Below, in pieces: positions 1 to 11,417 of a stretch of DNA of 64,000 nt. This DNA comes from Chaetomium olivaceum. Its lineage: Eukaryota > Ascomycota > Sordariomycetes > Sordariales > Chaetomiaceae. The translations under genes were made by a program, and so were the position numbers. Every line of letters begins with the position of its first letter. Positions within the stretch are counted from its first letter, which is position 1. The notes below the pieces were generated by a model. It made no database searches and was not told the origin of the DNA. It saw only the letters and a list, made by a program, of their open reading frames with translations. The stretch covers positions 186,001-250,000 of the forward strand of contig JAYWVB010000012.1 in the NCBI GenBank assembly GCA_039881045.1, read 5' to 3'.

Positions 1-722
1 TCGTCGTCGTTGTGCACCACGTACCCGTGCGGGTCGTCGGTGCGGCGCCGGCTGCTGCCGCTGCTGGCGCCGGTGTAGTAGAGTCCCGACTGGCTTGGGT
101 CGATGCCGCCGTCGCGCTCGCGCGAGCGGGAGGAGGAAGAGTGGCGGCGCCGGCGCCCGTATTCGTCGGCTAGGGGCACGAGGCCGAGAGGGATGTCGCG
201 GCTGCCGGAGCGGGAGCGGGAGCGCGAGGACTTGCCCTCGCGGTCGGCGTCGCGATCACGCTCACGGTCCATGTAGACGATGTGAGGGGCGGTGGAGGAC
301 CGCTTGAGTCGGGGCTCACGCTCGCGGTCGCGGTTGCGTTCGCTGCGGTCGTAGCGGTCGCGTGGGTCGTGGCGGGAGGGGTAGCCGTAGGCATCGTAGC
401 CGCCGCCGTACGGGTCGCGGTAGTCGTAGGGTTTGCTGTTGGTGCCGCTCATGTAGACCCCCGAGTCACGTCGGCCGGAAGGGGACGGGGACTTGGTACC
501 GCGAGGTGTGTGGCCCGAGAAGTAGGGGGTTTGCTGGCGCTCCGACAGGCTTCGCTGTGACTCGGGTTCGGCTTCGCCGAGCTTGCTGAAGGGAAATTTG
601 CGATCATACTTGCGGACATCCGGACGGGAACAGTTTCTGCCTTCCCTGCAAGGGTGTACCTTCTCGGTGATGTCCTGGGCCCCGTCCGAGTAGGTGTTGT
701 AGTAGACCTTGGTGAGACACAT
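1..722 (-). CDS. Uncharacterised fungal protein with Ser/Arg-rich tail (3' part outside the window)
   Basis: An uninterrupted minus-strand reading frame runs from an ATG at 722-720 off the left edge, giving 240 residues. The N-terminus (MCLTKVYYNTYSDGAQDITE, then a PCREGRNC motif) matches, from memory, a family of conserved fungal hypothetical proteins that begin this way and carry an RK(Y)xRKFxFxKLGE segment. Downstream the protein turns low-complexity: Arg/Glu/Asp dipeptides near residues 120-160 and SRSRSRSGSRD-like serine-arginine stretches, suggesting a disordered, possibly RNA- or phosphorylation-linked region. A CTTTTACAG acceptor sits just upstream (about 737), so an intron in the 5' UTR or a short upstream coding exon is likely and the start is not certain. 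No enzymatic domain is visible. Function unknown. Confidence 0.72.
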   Translation of the reverse strand, partial: MCLTKVYYNTYSDGAQDITEKVHPCREGRNCSRPDVRKYDRKFPFSKLGEAEPESQRSLSERQQTPYFSGHTPRGTKSPSPSGRRDSGVYMSGTNSKPYDYRDPYGGGYDAYGYPSRHDPRDRYDRSERNRDREREPRLKRSSTAPHIVYMDRERDRDADREGKSSRSRSRSGSRDIPLGLVPLADEYGRRRRHSSSSRSRERDGGIDPSQSGLYYTGASSGSSRRRTDDPHGYVVHNDD

Positions 723-3087
723 CTTGCCGGTGTTGGGTGCTCTGTAAAAGAGAAGAAGAAGGGCTAAGTTGTTTGGTGGACAGTGAGGTAGGTGAAAGGG
801 GAAGAATAGAATGGCCTTCAAGCGGTGTCCTTGTAGGAACCGTGTGTCCACGGGGACGGCGGGCAGACTCAAGTTTGTTGTCAGTCGGCCGTATCCGAGA
901 CAAGACAGTCACAGTGTCGTCTGATATTGTTCAACGACATGAGGACATTGAAGGGAGTCGGGTGGGCGGTTTGGTGGCAGGGAGGGAGTCCGCGGCCAGA
1001 TATATTGCGGTCTATCGACTCGGGTATGGCAGTGCTTGTAAGAGACCGTGTTTGAGGGCGGGCTAGATGGTGGCAGTTGTTACTACTCAGAGTCGCGTGT
1101 GGGTTGAATAAGACGGTTAACAGCCGGGGCCGACGACCCAAGGGCGGGCGGCCGTTTCTTGTTATATGGGAATGGGACCTGAGCCTGGGTTGGAAAGGGA
1201 GGGTTGCCCCCCGGGTCGGCTCTCGCGCATCCTTGCATGCTTGGCAGCATCTCGTGCTCTCTGTCGACACCCCTCCTCGCCCTCGGTGGTTGCGCTAAAG
1301 CTGAAGATGCAGTCAAACCTGGCACAGCCTAACCATTCTCCGGTTGCCATAGTGGCCTTCTTCTTTGGACCCGGGGGTGGGTGCAGAAACCATCTGCACC
1401 AGCAGGTGGTGGGTGTGGATGCTAAAAGCCAATAAGACGCCGTCGACAAAGGCTGAGCTGGGCGGGTGACCCTGATAGGTGGATGGTGGGTGTGGAGGGC
1501 CGGAAAGGCAAGGGTCCTGTGATGTTCCCGCTGTTCCCTGTCTCCCTCTTCGTCATTCATCCAACGATCGAGCTCTCCCGCTGCCGGCGTCCTGTCTATC
1601 CGTCGTTGGTGGGTGACGTGAAACGGAACTCAGGGTGAGGTAACCCATAGGCGATGCGGCGTCTGCGGCACACCCAGCGGGTTGGAGCCGAGAGCACGAA
1701 ACGAACCGTGCTCGCAAAAATAGCAAAGCAACCAACCAGGCCCGATGCGGTCGAACCCAGATGCACCCCGTCACCATCCATGCTGCTCGGCATCCATGAT
1801 CGGAGCGACAAACAAAACATCTGCGGCCGCTCCGACCGGGCAACGTATGCACGAGGGGGAGTTGCATCCCCTGATCGAACGATATATCCCGTATGCCCTT
1901 CTCACCGAGCCATTGCCATACCTCACGCCTCGTGCTGCTGTGCCACGCGGGTTGCCTGTTGGTTGCGTGTTGCTTCAACATGTCACTTGTCTTGTGGGGG
2001 CGCTCGCCAAGCCGACAGCGACGGAGCACGAAACGCAGCCGCTAACTCCGGCCTTGGCCGCCCAATTGTTACAGGCCGGTATCAAGACGAGGCGCGACCG
2101 GTTCGGAGCCGGCATGCATGCAGCCAGCAAGCCAACCCATCAGCCCCTTGTTGTGCTGCATGCAGCAACGGCAATGCAAGTCATTCGGGCAGCAACCCGC
2201 GCGGGAAACTCTGGCAAATGTGTCGAGGCTGAGTCTCAAATGGGGATGGGGACAACGTCATCTGGCTCGTTGACTGGTCCCGGTTTTTGACAGCCAAGGG
2301 GGGACGAACCGAAGGGCACAGCCACTAGCCCACCTCATGTGGTTTATCGATGCGTGCTTGCCGCCTCCACATCCCGCCGTTTAGCCTTGCCCAGGCACCA
2401 CGTATCGATCACCGGGGCATGTCCGTGGAACTCGGCGACGGAAGAGTATGCGGTGGTGAGAACACAGCTCGGTCTGGCTGGCGGCAGGGGCCACAGCTAG
2501 TCGGGATGTAACCGTTTTCTTCGTTTCTTCCTGCAGCTAAGAAGAGCCGCATAGACGCCTCGATGCTGTTTCTAGTCACCGACACGAAAACCGTCGACCG
2601 TTCCATGATCAGTTCAACAGCGGGCTAGCCCGGCACGATCCAACTTGCCACTTGATGGTTGCTCAGCCAGACAAGGCTCGACACGAACAGTCACCCAGGT
2701 TGACCCACCCGGAACGATCATGGAGCGTCATCGGATCTTGGCAGAGGGTGAACCGGGAAGTCGATCGCTGACCGAGGTGAGTTCCCCAAGATGCCGAGTC
2801 ACCAAAGTTACGCAAGCTCGCCACCTCTCTTTGCAAGAGGGCGAGGCTGTGAGGCCGCTCCGGCTACCATGCCGAGAATGCCAGATATGTCGTTAGAAAA
2901 GAGTCGCGTGCTCATTGTAGAAGGATTGCTCCGAGTGTCGCACAAGGAAGCAAGCCTTGAGAGTGCGATCGTGGCCTAAGAGAGGCGTAATCGGAAGTGG
3001 TCCGCCGACATGCCTTTTGCACAGACACAAGCTCAAGAAGAGTGTAACCATGAGGGCCCAGAGGCCGAGGGCGGCTCGAAGAGGGAA

Positions 3088-3119
3088 ATACGAAAGGCGA
3101 AAGGCGAATGGCGAAAGGT
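3088..3119. repeat. Minisatellite-like GAAAGGC array
   Basis: About four head-to-tail copies of a 7-base unit (GAAAGGC, GAAAGGC, GAATGGC, GAAAGGT) in the spacer. No coding context. Confidence 0.5.
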
Positions 3120-3823
3120 GACGTAAAAGGCCGCTGTTTTAGTGGTTCAATGATGCATCACCGGAAATGGGGCTGTTGTAGTCGCCCAAAAGTGAGGGTT
3201 GAGAGGCGTTGGTGCAACCCGTAACGCGCATCGCGACAAAATGTTGGTGAAAAGCTGCCAAGCAAACCACGGCGGCAGCGTTGATGGCTTTGAGGTGGGT
3301 GGACGCGGTGCAGCACTCAACGCGGCGTTCTGAGTTCTGGACGGTTAGGGCTAAGCATTGCCCCCGATAAGTTATCGGACAGGGGTTCACCAACCAACCT
3401 GGAAGCTGCTTCCCGACCCCAACCGCCCAAGTCGTGTCGCCATGGCGCTCGCGTCTTCATTCTCCTAGCGCCACGAAGCGAACGCCGAGCTATTGTCTTC
3501 CACATATGTTCGCGCAAGAGCGACATGCAAAATCTAGTGGCGCAGCAGTGGGCATATCCGTTTGAGATAAGAAGTTCGGCTTACCATAGTTACTGTGGTG
3601 TGTAATGGCCATGTTGTGTGCATCCACGGCGATATGCACCAGACACCGGACGGACATGCTGCTTGCCACTGGTTCCTTTGCAAAAGGTGGCTGCCGTCTT
3701 TAGCTGATACCTAGCGTTGGCCAAGATGGTGTCCAAGCTGCCTATTGGAAGTTTCGTAAGGCCTGCGTGCTCGGGACCTATCCGTATCATGCATGTGAGT
3801 CACCATGCGCTCAATTATTTCCC

Positions 3824-3876
3824 GTTTTTTTTTCTTCCTTTTCTTTTCTTTTCTTTCTTTCTTTTTTTTTTTTTTC
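3824..3876. repeat. T/C-rich low-complexity tract
   Basis: Roughly 50 bases almost entirely T with scattered C and G. It lies in the spacer downstream of the UDP-glucose dehydrogenase stop codon, so it may be part of a 3' region or just a polypyrimidine run. Confidence 0.6.
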
Positions 3877-4146
3877 GTTTTTGCTTGGTTCTTGTGTGTG
3901 TTGAACCACTAGGCTAGCATCCTCAGATATTGATGATTACCACGGACGGGCAGTCTTTGTATTAACAGGTTATGTCTCCATGCAGTACCAATTACGCGGT
4001 ATCCAGTCGAGGTTCAATGTGTACGGCTCCTCCTCGACCCATCCCGTTATCTGAACGCCGAACGCCCTGCCAACTCTAAGTGCCGAAATCGAACTAAAAG
4101 AAAAGACCAGAAGCCATGCCAGCAGGCTCACGTATTATGGCATTAC

Positions 4147-6283
4147 TCAAGAATGAAACCCCTTTCCAATTCCCCTCACCCTGAAACCCAGCCCCTGAAG
4201 CTCAACGTGGTTGACAACATTACGTCCGTCAAACACCCACCGCGGCTTCTGCATCATCTCGGCAACTTCAGCCCAGTTCACCGCCTCCTGGTCCTGCATC
4301 CTACTTTGCCCAACACTGCAGTCTTTACAGTCTGCCGGGCATGGAACCAGCGGGTTAAGCCTTCCAAGGGGGTCATCTGAGGACGTCGACACGGCTTGCT
4401 GTGACAGTTTCTCCAGGTCCATGATTCCTCTCTCGCTCAGGCAAGCGTCCAAAGCATGAGCCGCAAATCCAGCACGATCTGGCGTCGTCGTTTTACCCGC
4501 GGCCGCCCCGGGGTTTCCCAACTCGCGTCCTCGGAACTGTTTCCACTGTGTCAGAATACATGCGGCACTGGCTTCCTGGACACATTCCCGCCAGCTCGAG
4601 CAAATCTGAACCCTTTCCATCTGTGCGGTAGTCAACCCCATCCGCTGGATTTCATCGATAATATCAGCCGTAGAGCAGCCCGGATCAAACACGGCAATTT
4701 CTCGCGGCATCTCCGACGCGAGGTCCTTGATGATGTGGACCGCAATGCTGTTGCGAGTATCATTGGTCCCGTCCTTGAAGGCAAAGCCCAGGACCGCAAT
4801 CTTCTTCCCCCGAAGGGACCCGTTCAGCTCTCGAACAACGTTACGGGCGAAGCGCTGGCGCTGGTCTTCGTTGATCTTAAGAACTGCCAGCCAATACTCG
4901 GCGACGACGTCGAGATGCAGCTCCCTGGCGAGGTATGCGAGGTTTAGGATGTCTTTCTCGAAGCAGGAGCCCCCGAACCCGACGCCTGCTTGCAGAAACT
5001 TGGGTCCCAACCTGAGGTCTTTCCCAATGGCAAGGCTCACGTCATCCACGTCGGCGCCCATGCCAATCTCCTCGCACATGGCGCTCACTGCGTTGATGCT
5101 GCTGATGCGTTGGGCGAGCATGGTGTTTGCCACAAGCTTGGCAAGCTCGCTGCTGAACGTGTTGACCGTGACAATGCGAGCGGTCGGGACCCACGCGGCG
5201 TAGACGTCCTTCAAAACGGCGGCCGCGTGAAATCCGGCAAGGCTTCGTGCGCTCCCGACGAGGATTCGGTCTGGGTGCATTAGATTCTCGACGGCAGTGC
5301 CTTCAGCGAGGAACTCGGGGTTCGATAGGACTTCGAAACTGGCATCAGGGCGTTCATGGCGCAACTAGTCAAGTCAGCATAGACTCATCCTTTCTATCTT
5401 CTCAGGAGGCGGTACTCACAATGTCCTGGATCATGCGAGCTGTGCCACACGGTACTGTGCTCTTCTCGACAACAATGGCCGCTTCTTTCGCGTGCTTAGC
5501 AACCGTACGAGTGGCGCTCTCGACGGCGCTAACATCGGCCATGGACCCGGCCCCCAACCCTTGCATTTTGGTGGGCGTGTTGACGCAGATGAAGATAACG
5601 TCGGCCTCTGCGATGGCATTGACGACCTTGGTCGAGAACACGAGGTTCGGTTGCCGCGTCTTGAGCTTTACCGGACGGGCAAACCCGGGCAGGGACACGA
5701 TGGCCTCGCGGGTACCGTCTCTGCCAACGCGCACCACTTTGAGCAGCCCATCCTCGTGGATGGGTAAGTGCGCAGAGTTCCACGCGGCTATACGTTGCTC
5801 GTTCAAGTCGACGACGTTCACTAGTATCTGAGGGTTGTGGTACGCAATCACCGCAGCAGTCGGGCCGCCTAATCAACTGTTATTACTTGGGCGCAGTATC
5901 AATAGGAAACTAGGCTTAGCCATACCGACAAACCCCGCGCCGACGAAACATACATTCTTGGCGGCGGGTCGAGAACGTGTGTCGATGGACTCGTCCACGG
6001 AAGAGACACTGCTGTCTTCTGATAACCGCTTGGCCTGGAGCTCTGGGGAGCCAACCCCCGAGCTGGGCGGCGACGTATCGGGCGTGCCACGGATCCAGTC
6101 ATTTGCTGACCACAAGTTCGGTGTCGACGTCCCAGGGCTGACTGTAGATGAAATGGAATGGGAACTCGGCAACGACCTGTTTAGATGCTCGCCCATCGAG
6201 GGGGTTGCCGGCACCGACTGCTGAAAATTGGACGAGTTGTCCATGGCTGGCCTCGAAGTCTCACTGTCGGATATCTGGCCCAC
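4147..6283 (-). CDS. UDP-glucose 6-dehydrogenase (cytosolic, NAD+-dependent)
   Basis: Oxidises UDP-glucose to UDP-glucuronic acid with two NAD+. Three exons are inferred: 6283-5926, 5868-5420, 5364-4147 (674 residues); introns of 57 and 55 bases have GT-AG ends and restore the Rossmann motif CFVGAGFVGG across the first junction. The NAD-binding half follows a Ser/Pro-rich N-terminal extension of about 105 residues that ordinary UGDHs lack. Catalytic cysteine is in GFGGSCFEKD; ICVNTPT and EKSTVPCGT are also family motifs. The C-terminal UDP-binding domain has an extra tail. A TATA-like element lies about 100 bases upstream. It is transcribed away from the neighbouring GH12 and GT2 genes; that spacing suggests, but does not prove, that its UDP-glucuronate feeds a local polysaccharide pathway. 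Confidence 0.93.
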
Positions 6284-7489
6284 GTTGTTGTCGGGTCTGT
6301 CCCTTCTTGTGGTCGGTGAAACAGCACTGTTTTGGGGGGGAAACGAATCCTCCGGCGGAGGCTCGCTTCAGTTAAAGGGGTGAGGGTATATAATCCCCCC
6401 TCGGGACGGGAACCAGCAGCCCCGAGACCGCGTGGCCGTGCCATGCCCAGTCTGCCAACTTTTTTCTCGGCTTCTGTGCTGGCCATGATTGCCATACTGT
6501 TCGTCGTACGCGCTTCACATCGTAAGCTGAAACCTACTTCCGCACTATCACAATCTTCGCCCAGCCCCGACCGCCGACGAGGAGCTTCCTTGGCAGTCGA
6601 GGACAAGACCCGCCGTCACCGCCACGTCGCGCAACTTGACACTCTCGTATGTGTGATAGCTTCCTCAGCACGGAATTCAGACCATTCCCATGGTATCTGG
6701 CTTCCCGGCACAACCGGAATTCCTGAAACCTTCATCAGGCTGACGACGCATTCCCATGTTGGTGGTGCCAGCGTTGACATGGGAGTCGCCGCCATGAGAC
6801 GCAAGCACCCGATACACAACGAGACAGGTTGGGAATTAGAGACGTAAAGGCCCGACTGCTGCGCCACGGCCCTCGCGCGATAGACATTTCGTCTTGAGAA
6901 GGAAGGTTGAATATCTTGTGTCTGTCGATCAAGCCGCGGCGCGAACATGTTGAGCCTCAACCGGTTGCCCCGGGTCGATCTCCGGCAGGGAACCCTGGTT
7001 CGGACTTGGCATACCTAATGTTACTGTCTGTACAACGGCAAGGCGTAGATCTACACGCTATTGAAGATCTGTTCGGGGTTTTATCTGTAGACCTTGGCGA
7101 CAGACCAGCACTGACACAACGGGTCTTTACCAATGCAGCCAAGCGCAGTGTAAGGAGAAACTTCCGCCTGAGATGACCGTCGCGGGACCTCGTCTCGAGT
7201 TTCGACCCCATATTAACACACCTACGTAGGTGGCGCGCGGTCGCCGCAGTGTGTCACTCTAGTACCTTGCACAAAAAGCCCACCAGCTCGCCAACCCGAA
7301 AGTTGTGCTCTGCCTGTTGTCCGACCCGGATTACCCCAGCAACCCGCCACGCAAAAGCGCTCGGCGCTGCGCCAACTTCCGGGGCGATCTCTTAGAGTTG
7401 AGGCGCAAGAGGAAACGCCGGAGGGCAACTTGCGGCTTTATCAATGAAGAGACGGCGGAGTAACCATCGTAATTCCCGGGCTTCCCTCC
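6284..7489. other. Divergent spacer between UGDH and GH12
   Basis: Should hold the promoters of both flanking genes. Two open stretches (plus-strand 6444-6847, starting with a hydrophobic N-terminus, and 6907-7176) have no recognisable domain and no splice pattern that joins them into a gene; I do not call them. Confidence 0.5.
6387..6394 (-). promoter_or_regulatory. TATA-like element upstream of UDP-glucose dehydrogenase
   Basis: TATATAAT on the plus strand (ATTATATA on the minus strand), about 105 bases before the minus-strand ATG at 6283. Position fits a core promoter. Confidence 0.35.
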
Positions 7490-7525
7490 ATGCCCTCTCC
7501 AGCACCGCGCAACAAATCGCCCAGC

Positions 7526-8713
7526 ATGCGGTCACCGATTCCCGCACTCTCCGTTATTGCCTTGTGGGCTCGAGCTGTTGATAGCGCGTACGATGAAAGA
7601 CTCTGTAACAACGGCAGTTACGACACCCCTGGCACCCGTCTGACATGTAAGACACCGGCTCGTTGTTAGTCGCGCGGCCGCTAGAAGGGCTAACTCGGCG
7701 GCAGACGTCCCGAATGCATGGAACGCGGATAGCAAAGGGTTCTCCTGCATCGCGGTTAGTGATCGGCCACACACCTTCCCCACCCGCGCTTACCGCCCAG
7801 GCTGACGAGGGAGAGGGTCCAGATCCGGGATTCACCGCCGGCCTTCGACGTGACCTGGAGGTGGTCGTCGGACCCGGGTCCGTCCACTCGTACCCCCACG
7901 TCAAGTTCTCAGACCCTGCCCTCCCGGTACCCCTGTCCAGCATCTCGGCCCTGACGCTCTCGGCCCAGTGGGCCATGGGCCCTGGATCGACATCGCGGTC
8001 TGTGCCCAGTATCGACTCGTCCGGCTTGGCGAAGCTGGACGTTTCGGCGAATGCCGCCTTCGATATCTTCGCTGACCGCAACCCTGAAAGCTCACTCCGA
8101 GAGACAGAGGCGGAGACCGAGATAATGGTCTGGCTGGGCAGGGTTGGCTACGCCCAGCCATTGGGCCATGAGGGGACCGAATCGTATCGGGCCAAGTTGG
8201 CCGTGGGTCACGTCGACTTGTAAGTCTTGTCTAACTCCACACTCTGGATGGGCTGTGGACACACCTCGTCAGAGCGACAGAACCCTCTGAGCCGTTGCGC
8301 GTTGCTAACGAACATGGACCTATCTCAGTGCGTTGTACTTGGGAAAGAATCAAAGGGGCACGTCAGTCTTCACATGGGCCGCGCAATCCAACGAGACAAG
8401 CTTCTCGGCTGATATATCGCCGCTGCTTCAGTACCTGTGGCGGAACGGCTTGGTGTCCCCCGAATCATACGTGGGACTCATCGGGTGGGGTACCGAGGGT
8501 TACCATGCTGAAGGGAACGTCACCTTCTCGTCGACGAAGTACGATGCGAACGTGCTGATCGAACCTGCCCCAACGCGCAGCATGGCGCCTGTCCCGACGA
8601 CGGACACTGCTCCATCAGCGGTTCCGTCGTCGGCGACCGGACGCCTCCATCGACCGTGGCTATCGGGTTTGTCGATCAGCGGAGGTGTTGGCGCCATGGC
8701 GGTTTTCCTTTGA
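7526..8713 (+). CDS. GH12 endo-beta-1,4-glucanase/xyloglucanase with GPI-type C-terminus; apparent one-base frameshift
   Basis: Secreted glycoside hydrolase of family 12, which cleaves beta-1,4-glucan or xyloglucan. Exons: 7526-7646, 7705-7754, 7823-8219, 8329-8713. A signal peptide begins MRSPIPALSVIALWARA (an upstream in-frame ATG at 7490 is possible). GH12 landmarks: NAWNADSKGFSC, FDVTWRW, VHSYPHVKF, nucleophile Glu in EIMVWLG, acid/base Glu in GWGTEGYHAEG. After the catalytic domain come a Ser/Thr/Pro linker and a short hydrophobic end, as in GPI-anchored proteins. FDVTWRW and VHSYPHVK lie in different frames with no room for an intron, so one G seems missing near 7876-7878. Using acceptor 7800 instead of 7822 keeps a single frame but loses FDVTWRW. 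It lies 0.5 kb upstream of the GT2 gene, same strand. Confidence 0.82.
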
Positions 8714-9254
8714 TCAAATGTTTACTTGCGGCTGGCCGCCTATCCTAATCTGGGGAAAGGGTACCTGCATTTGGAAGGGTGTACAGACAAAACTAGACTG
8801 CATCGAACATTTTCTTTTTTTCTTATTTCATCTTAATCATGCGGGCGCGGTAGTATGCCTGCCGGCGGCTCGGGCATACTCCTCGGTCAGACTGAGCCCC
8901 AGCTTCCACCCCGGCGGACAAGATCTTGGGATATCTCGGCTTGACGATCATCTTTCCTGTTCAGAGATAGCAGGCTGAACCACCCCCGCATACAAATTCG
9001 ATGGTTATTTTTCCTTCGGGTAGATCATTGTGCAGCTTGCGCCGACGTGCCACCGAAACGACGTCACCGCAACTCCTCACTGCCGATGGGGTGATTTATC
9101 CACCGTTGGCCGAACCATCGGCTCCTTATATGGCGGACTTGTCAAAGTCGCCGTACAGTCCTTTCAGTGTCCCACCAGCGGACTCCAGTGACGCTCACCT
9201 GGGATATCAAACAACCTGTTCCTGTCTTGAAAAGCCAGCGGATACCTGCTCCGG
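8714..9254. other. Spacer between GH12 and GT2
   Basis: No gene seen. It contains a T-rich stretch near 8812-8832 and should hold the GH12 3' end and the GT2 promoter. Confidence 0.5.
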
Positions 9255-11417
9255 ATGGCTAACCTTCATCCTTCCCGGCCTGGGACGCCGGGCTCACAAC
9301 AGAGCAACCCGTCCAGTGGTGGCACTCACGATCCTTTCAGGGACCCGTCCCACACATCTTCCCCTACAACTGGCTCGAGTGCCTCACTTGTATGTAGCCT
9401 GATGGTTGAGTGAGCCCCTTTCATCAGCTAATGTACCAACAAGGAAGCACCCGGCCCTGCCCCAGCGCGGCCCCTGCCAGTTGTACCGAGGGCAAGGCAA
9501 AATGGGGATGATGATATTGTAAGTAGTCCAAAATGCCGAATATCCTCAGCTACTAACAAAGGAGTAGACGCCCGCTTCAAGAATTGGGGAGATTCTCGAC
9601 GAGAAGACGGGACATGCCTCTGGCTCTGGTGTAGACGCCGGGCACGGAGCAGCATCTCCTACCGCCGCCGTGTCTGATCCGGAAAAAGGGGCTGTCACGG
9701 CAACAGCGGCGACAACCAGCCCAAAGAAGAGCCGCAACCTTTTTAATCGCAGCCACGACGCATTCCGACGGACCTACTGCCCGCGTGAGGAACCAGGCCT
9801 TGTCTTCCCCACAGGCCCAACCGACAAGGAGAAACTCGAGTACATCAGCACGAACCGCATCCCGCTGTACATCTTCGGCGTCTTCTCCTTCCTGACCCTC
9901 TCAGCCGGCATGTGGCTCTTCGCCGTCAGCTCGCCCATCTTCTCCTGGTACGGCGTCTTCGTCGGCTTCCTCAACATCTACCTGATCATCTCCTACCTCG
10001 TCGGCATCATCGGCCGCGACTGGGACTACGCCGCCCACCAGGCCCTCGTCACGCAGCACCCCATCACCGACACCACGGCCCCCACCGTCGACGTCTACCT
10101 CCCCTGCTGCTCGGAACCCCTCGAGATCCTCGAGAACACCTACAACCACATCCTGCGCCTGGACTGGCCCGCCGCCAAACTCAAAGTCCACGTCCTCGAC
10201 GACGGCGCCCAGCCCGCCGTGCGCGCCCTCGCCGCCCGCTACGGCTTCGCCTACATGGTGCGCGACGACCGTCCGCGCCTGCGCAAGGCGGGCAACCTGC
10301 GCTGGGCGTTTAGCCGCACCGAGGGAGAGTTCTTTGCCATTTTTGATGCGGACTTCTGTCCGCGGCCGGACTTTCTGCGGGAGTTGGTGGTGGAGCACAT
10401 GGCCGATGACAAGACGGCTATTGTGCAGAGCCCGCAGTACTTTCGCGTGACGGATGACCAGACGTGGGTGGAGCAGGGGGCGGGGGCCACGCAAGAGCTG
10501 TTCTATCGCGTGGTGCAGGTGAATCGGAATCGGTGGGGGGCGTCGATCTGCGTGGGAAGTAATGCGGTGTATCGGAGGGCTGCGTTGGAGGAGGTGGGCG
10601 GGACGGCCGAGATTGGGTTTCTCGAGGATGTGCATACTGGGTGAGTCTGTTCTCTTTTCGGGCGGTTGAGGGTGGGGAATTAACAGCTGCGCAGGTTTGG
10701 GGCCGTGGACCGCGGCTGGAAGGTCAAGTACGTCCCGCTGTGTCTGGCGACGGGTATCTGCCCCAATACTCCGCGCTCTTTCTTTTCGCAGCAGATGCGC
10801 TGGGCACGCGGTAGCACTACGCTTCTTACTACGAAGCACTTCTGGGTGTCCAAGTTAACGTTCATGCAAAAGGTTTGCTATCTCTGCGGTACGTCGAGCG
10901 TTAATCCCACGGTAGAAGCTCAGCTGACATCCCAGGTCTCCTCTACTACTCTGCCGTCTCGCTCGGCATCTTCATCTCGCCTATCCCGGGCACGCTCCTG
11001 TTGTTTCTTCGCCCAGAGTGGTTCAAGTACTACAACCTGGCCTTCGCCATTCCCTCCATCATCTACGGCTCGCTGCTCTTCCGCTTCTGGGCCAAAGCCA
11101 AGTACGGTTTCAACGTGCAACACATCATGGTGGTGCAGTCGTATGCTTACCTGACAGCCATCAAGGACCGGCTCTTCGGCATCGAGCTGCTGTGGGCGGC
11201 GTCGGGCGACAAAAAAGCCCACAAGAGCAACAAGTACCGCAACATGCGCGTGCTTTGCTGGCTGTGGACCATCGTCTCCGTCGGGGGCGTGATCGCCGCC
11301 GTGACCTACCGCCTGCTGACCGGGTTTCCGTGGTACCACACGATTCCGCTGCTGGTACTCAATGCGTACAACCTCTACATTACGCATTATTTCTTGTTTT
11401 GTTCGTGGCGGTGGTAG
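9255..11417 (+). CDS. Processive family 2 glycosyltransferase, cellulose-synthase-like, integral membrane
   Basis: Predicted polymerising beta-glycosyltransferase that takes a UDP-sugar in the cytosol and passes the chain through the membrane. Five exons: 9255-9389, 9444-9518, 9568-10640, 10695-10888, 10936-11417, giving 652 residues with all phases matching. The first ~110 residues are disordered (Pro/Ser/Gln/Gly). Two membrane helices follow (IPLYIFGVFSFLTL; LNIYLIISYLVGIIG), then the GT2 core: VDVYLPCC, VLDDG, the DxD motif FDADF, the LEDVHTG acid and QQMRW (QxxRW), with several C-terminal helices. This is the D,D,D,QxxRW layout of cellulose, hyaluronan and chitin synthases. The polymer cannot be read from sequence. 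The neighbours, UDP-glucose dehydrogenase and an endo-beta-1,4-glucanase, favour a beta-1,4-glucan or a glucuronate-containing polymer. No PilZ domain is seen. Confidence 0.9.

Larger units (their letters stand above)
723..4146. other. Gene-free spacer
   Basis: No reading frame here has a recognisable domain or a convincing exon structure; two overlapping 180-190 residue frames near 1654-2290 look like chance in GC-rich DNA. Visible sequence structure: a short GAAAGGC/GAATGGC tandem array near 3090-3117 and a long T/C tract near 3824-3876. Confidence 0.6.

Noticed and set aside
6444..7176. Two open frames (6444-6847 and 6907-7176) as a possible gene between UGDH and GH12
   Set aside because: No domain, no splice sites joining them and no fungal-like coding pattern; the second looks mildly protein-like but has no independent support.
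9901..10839. 312-residue minus-strand frame opposite GT2
   Set aside because: Antisense shadow in high-GC coding sequence; the plus strand has all GT2 motifs.
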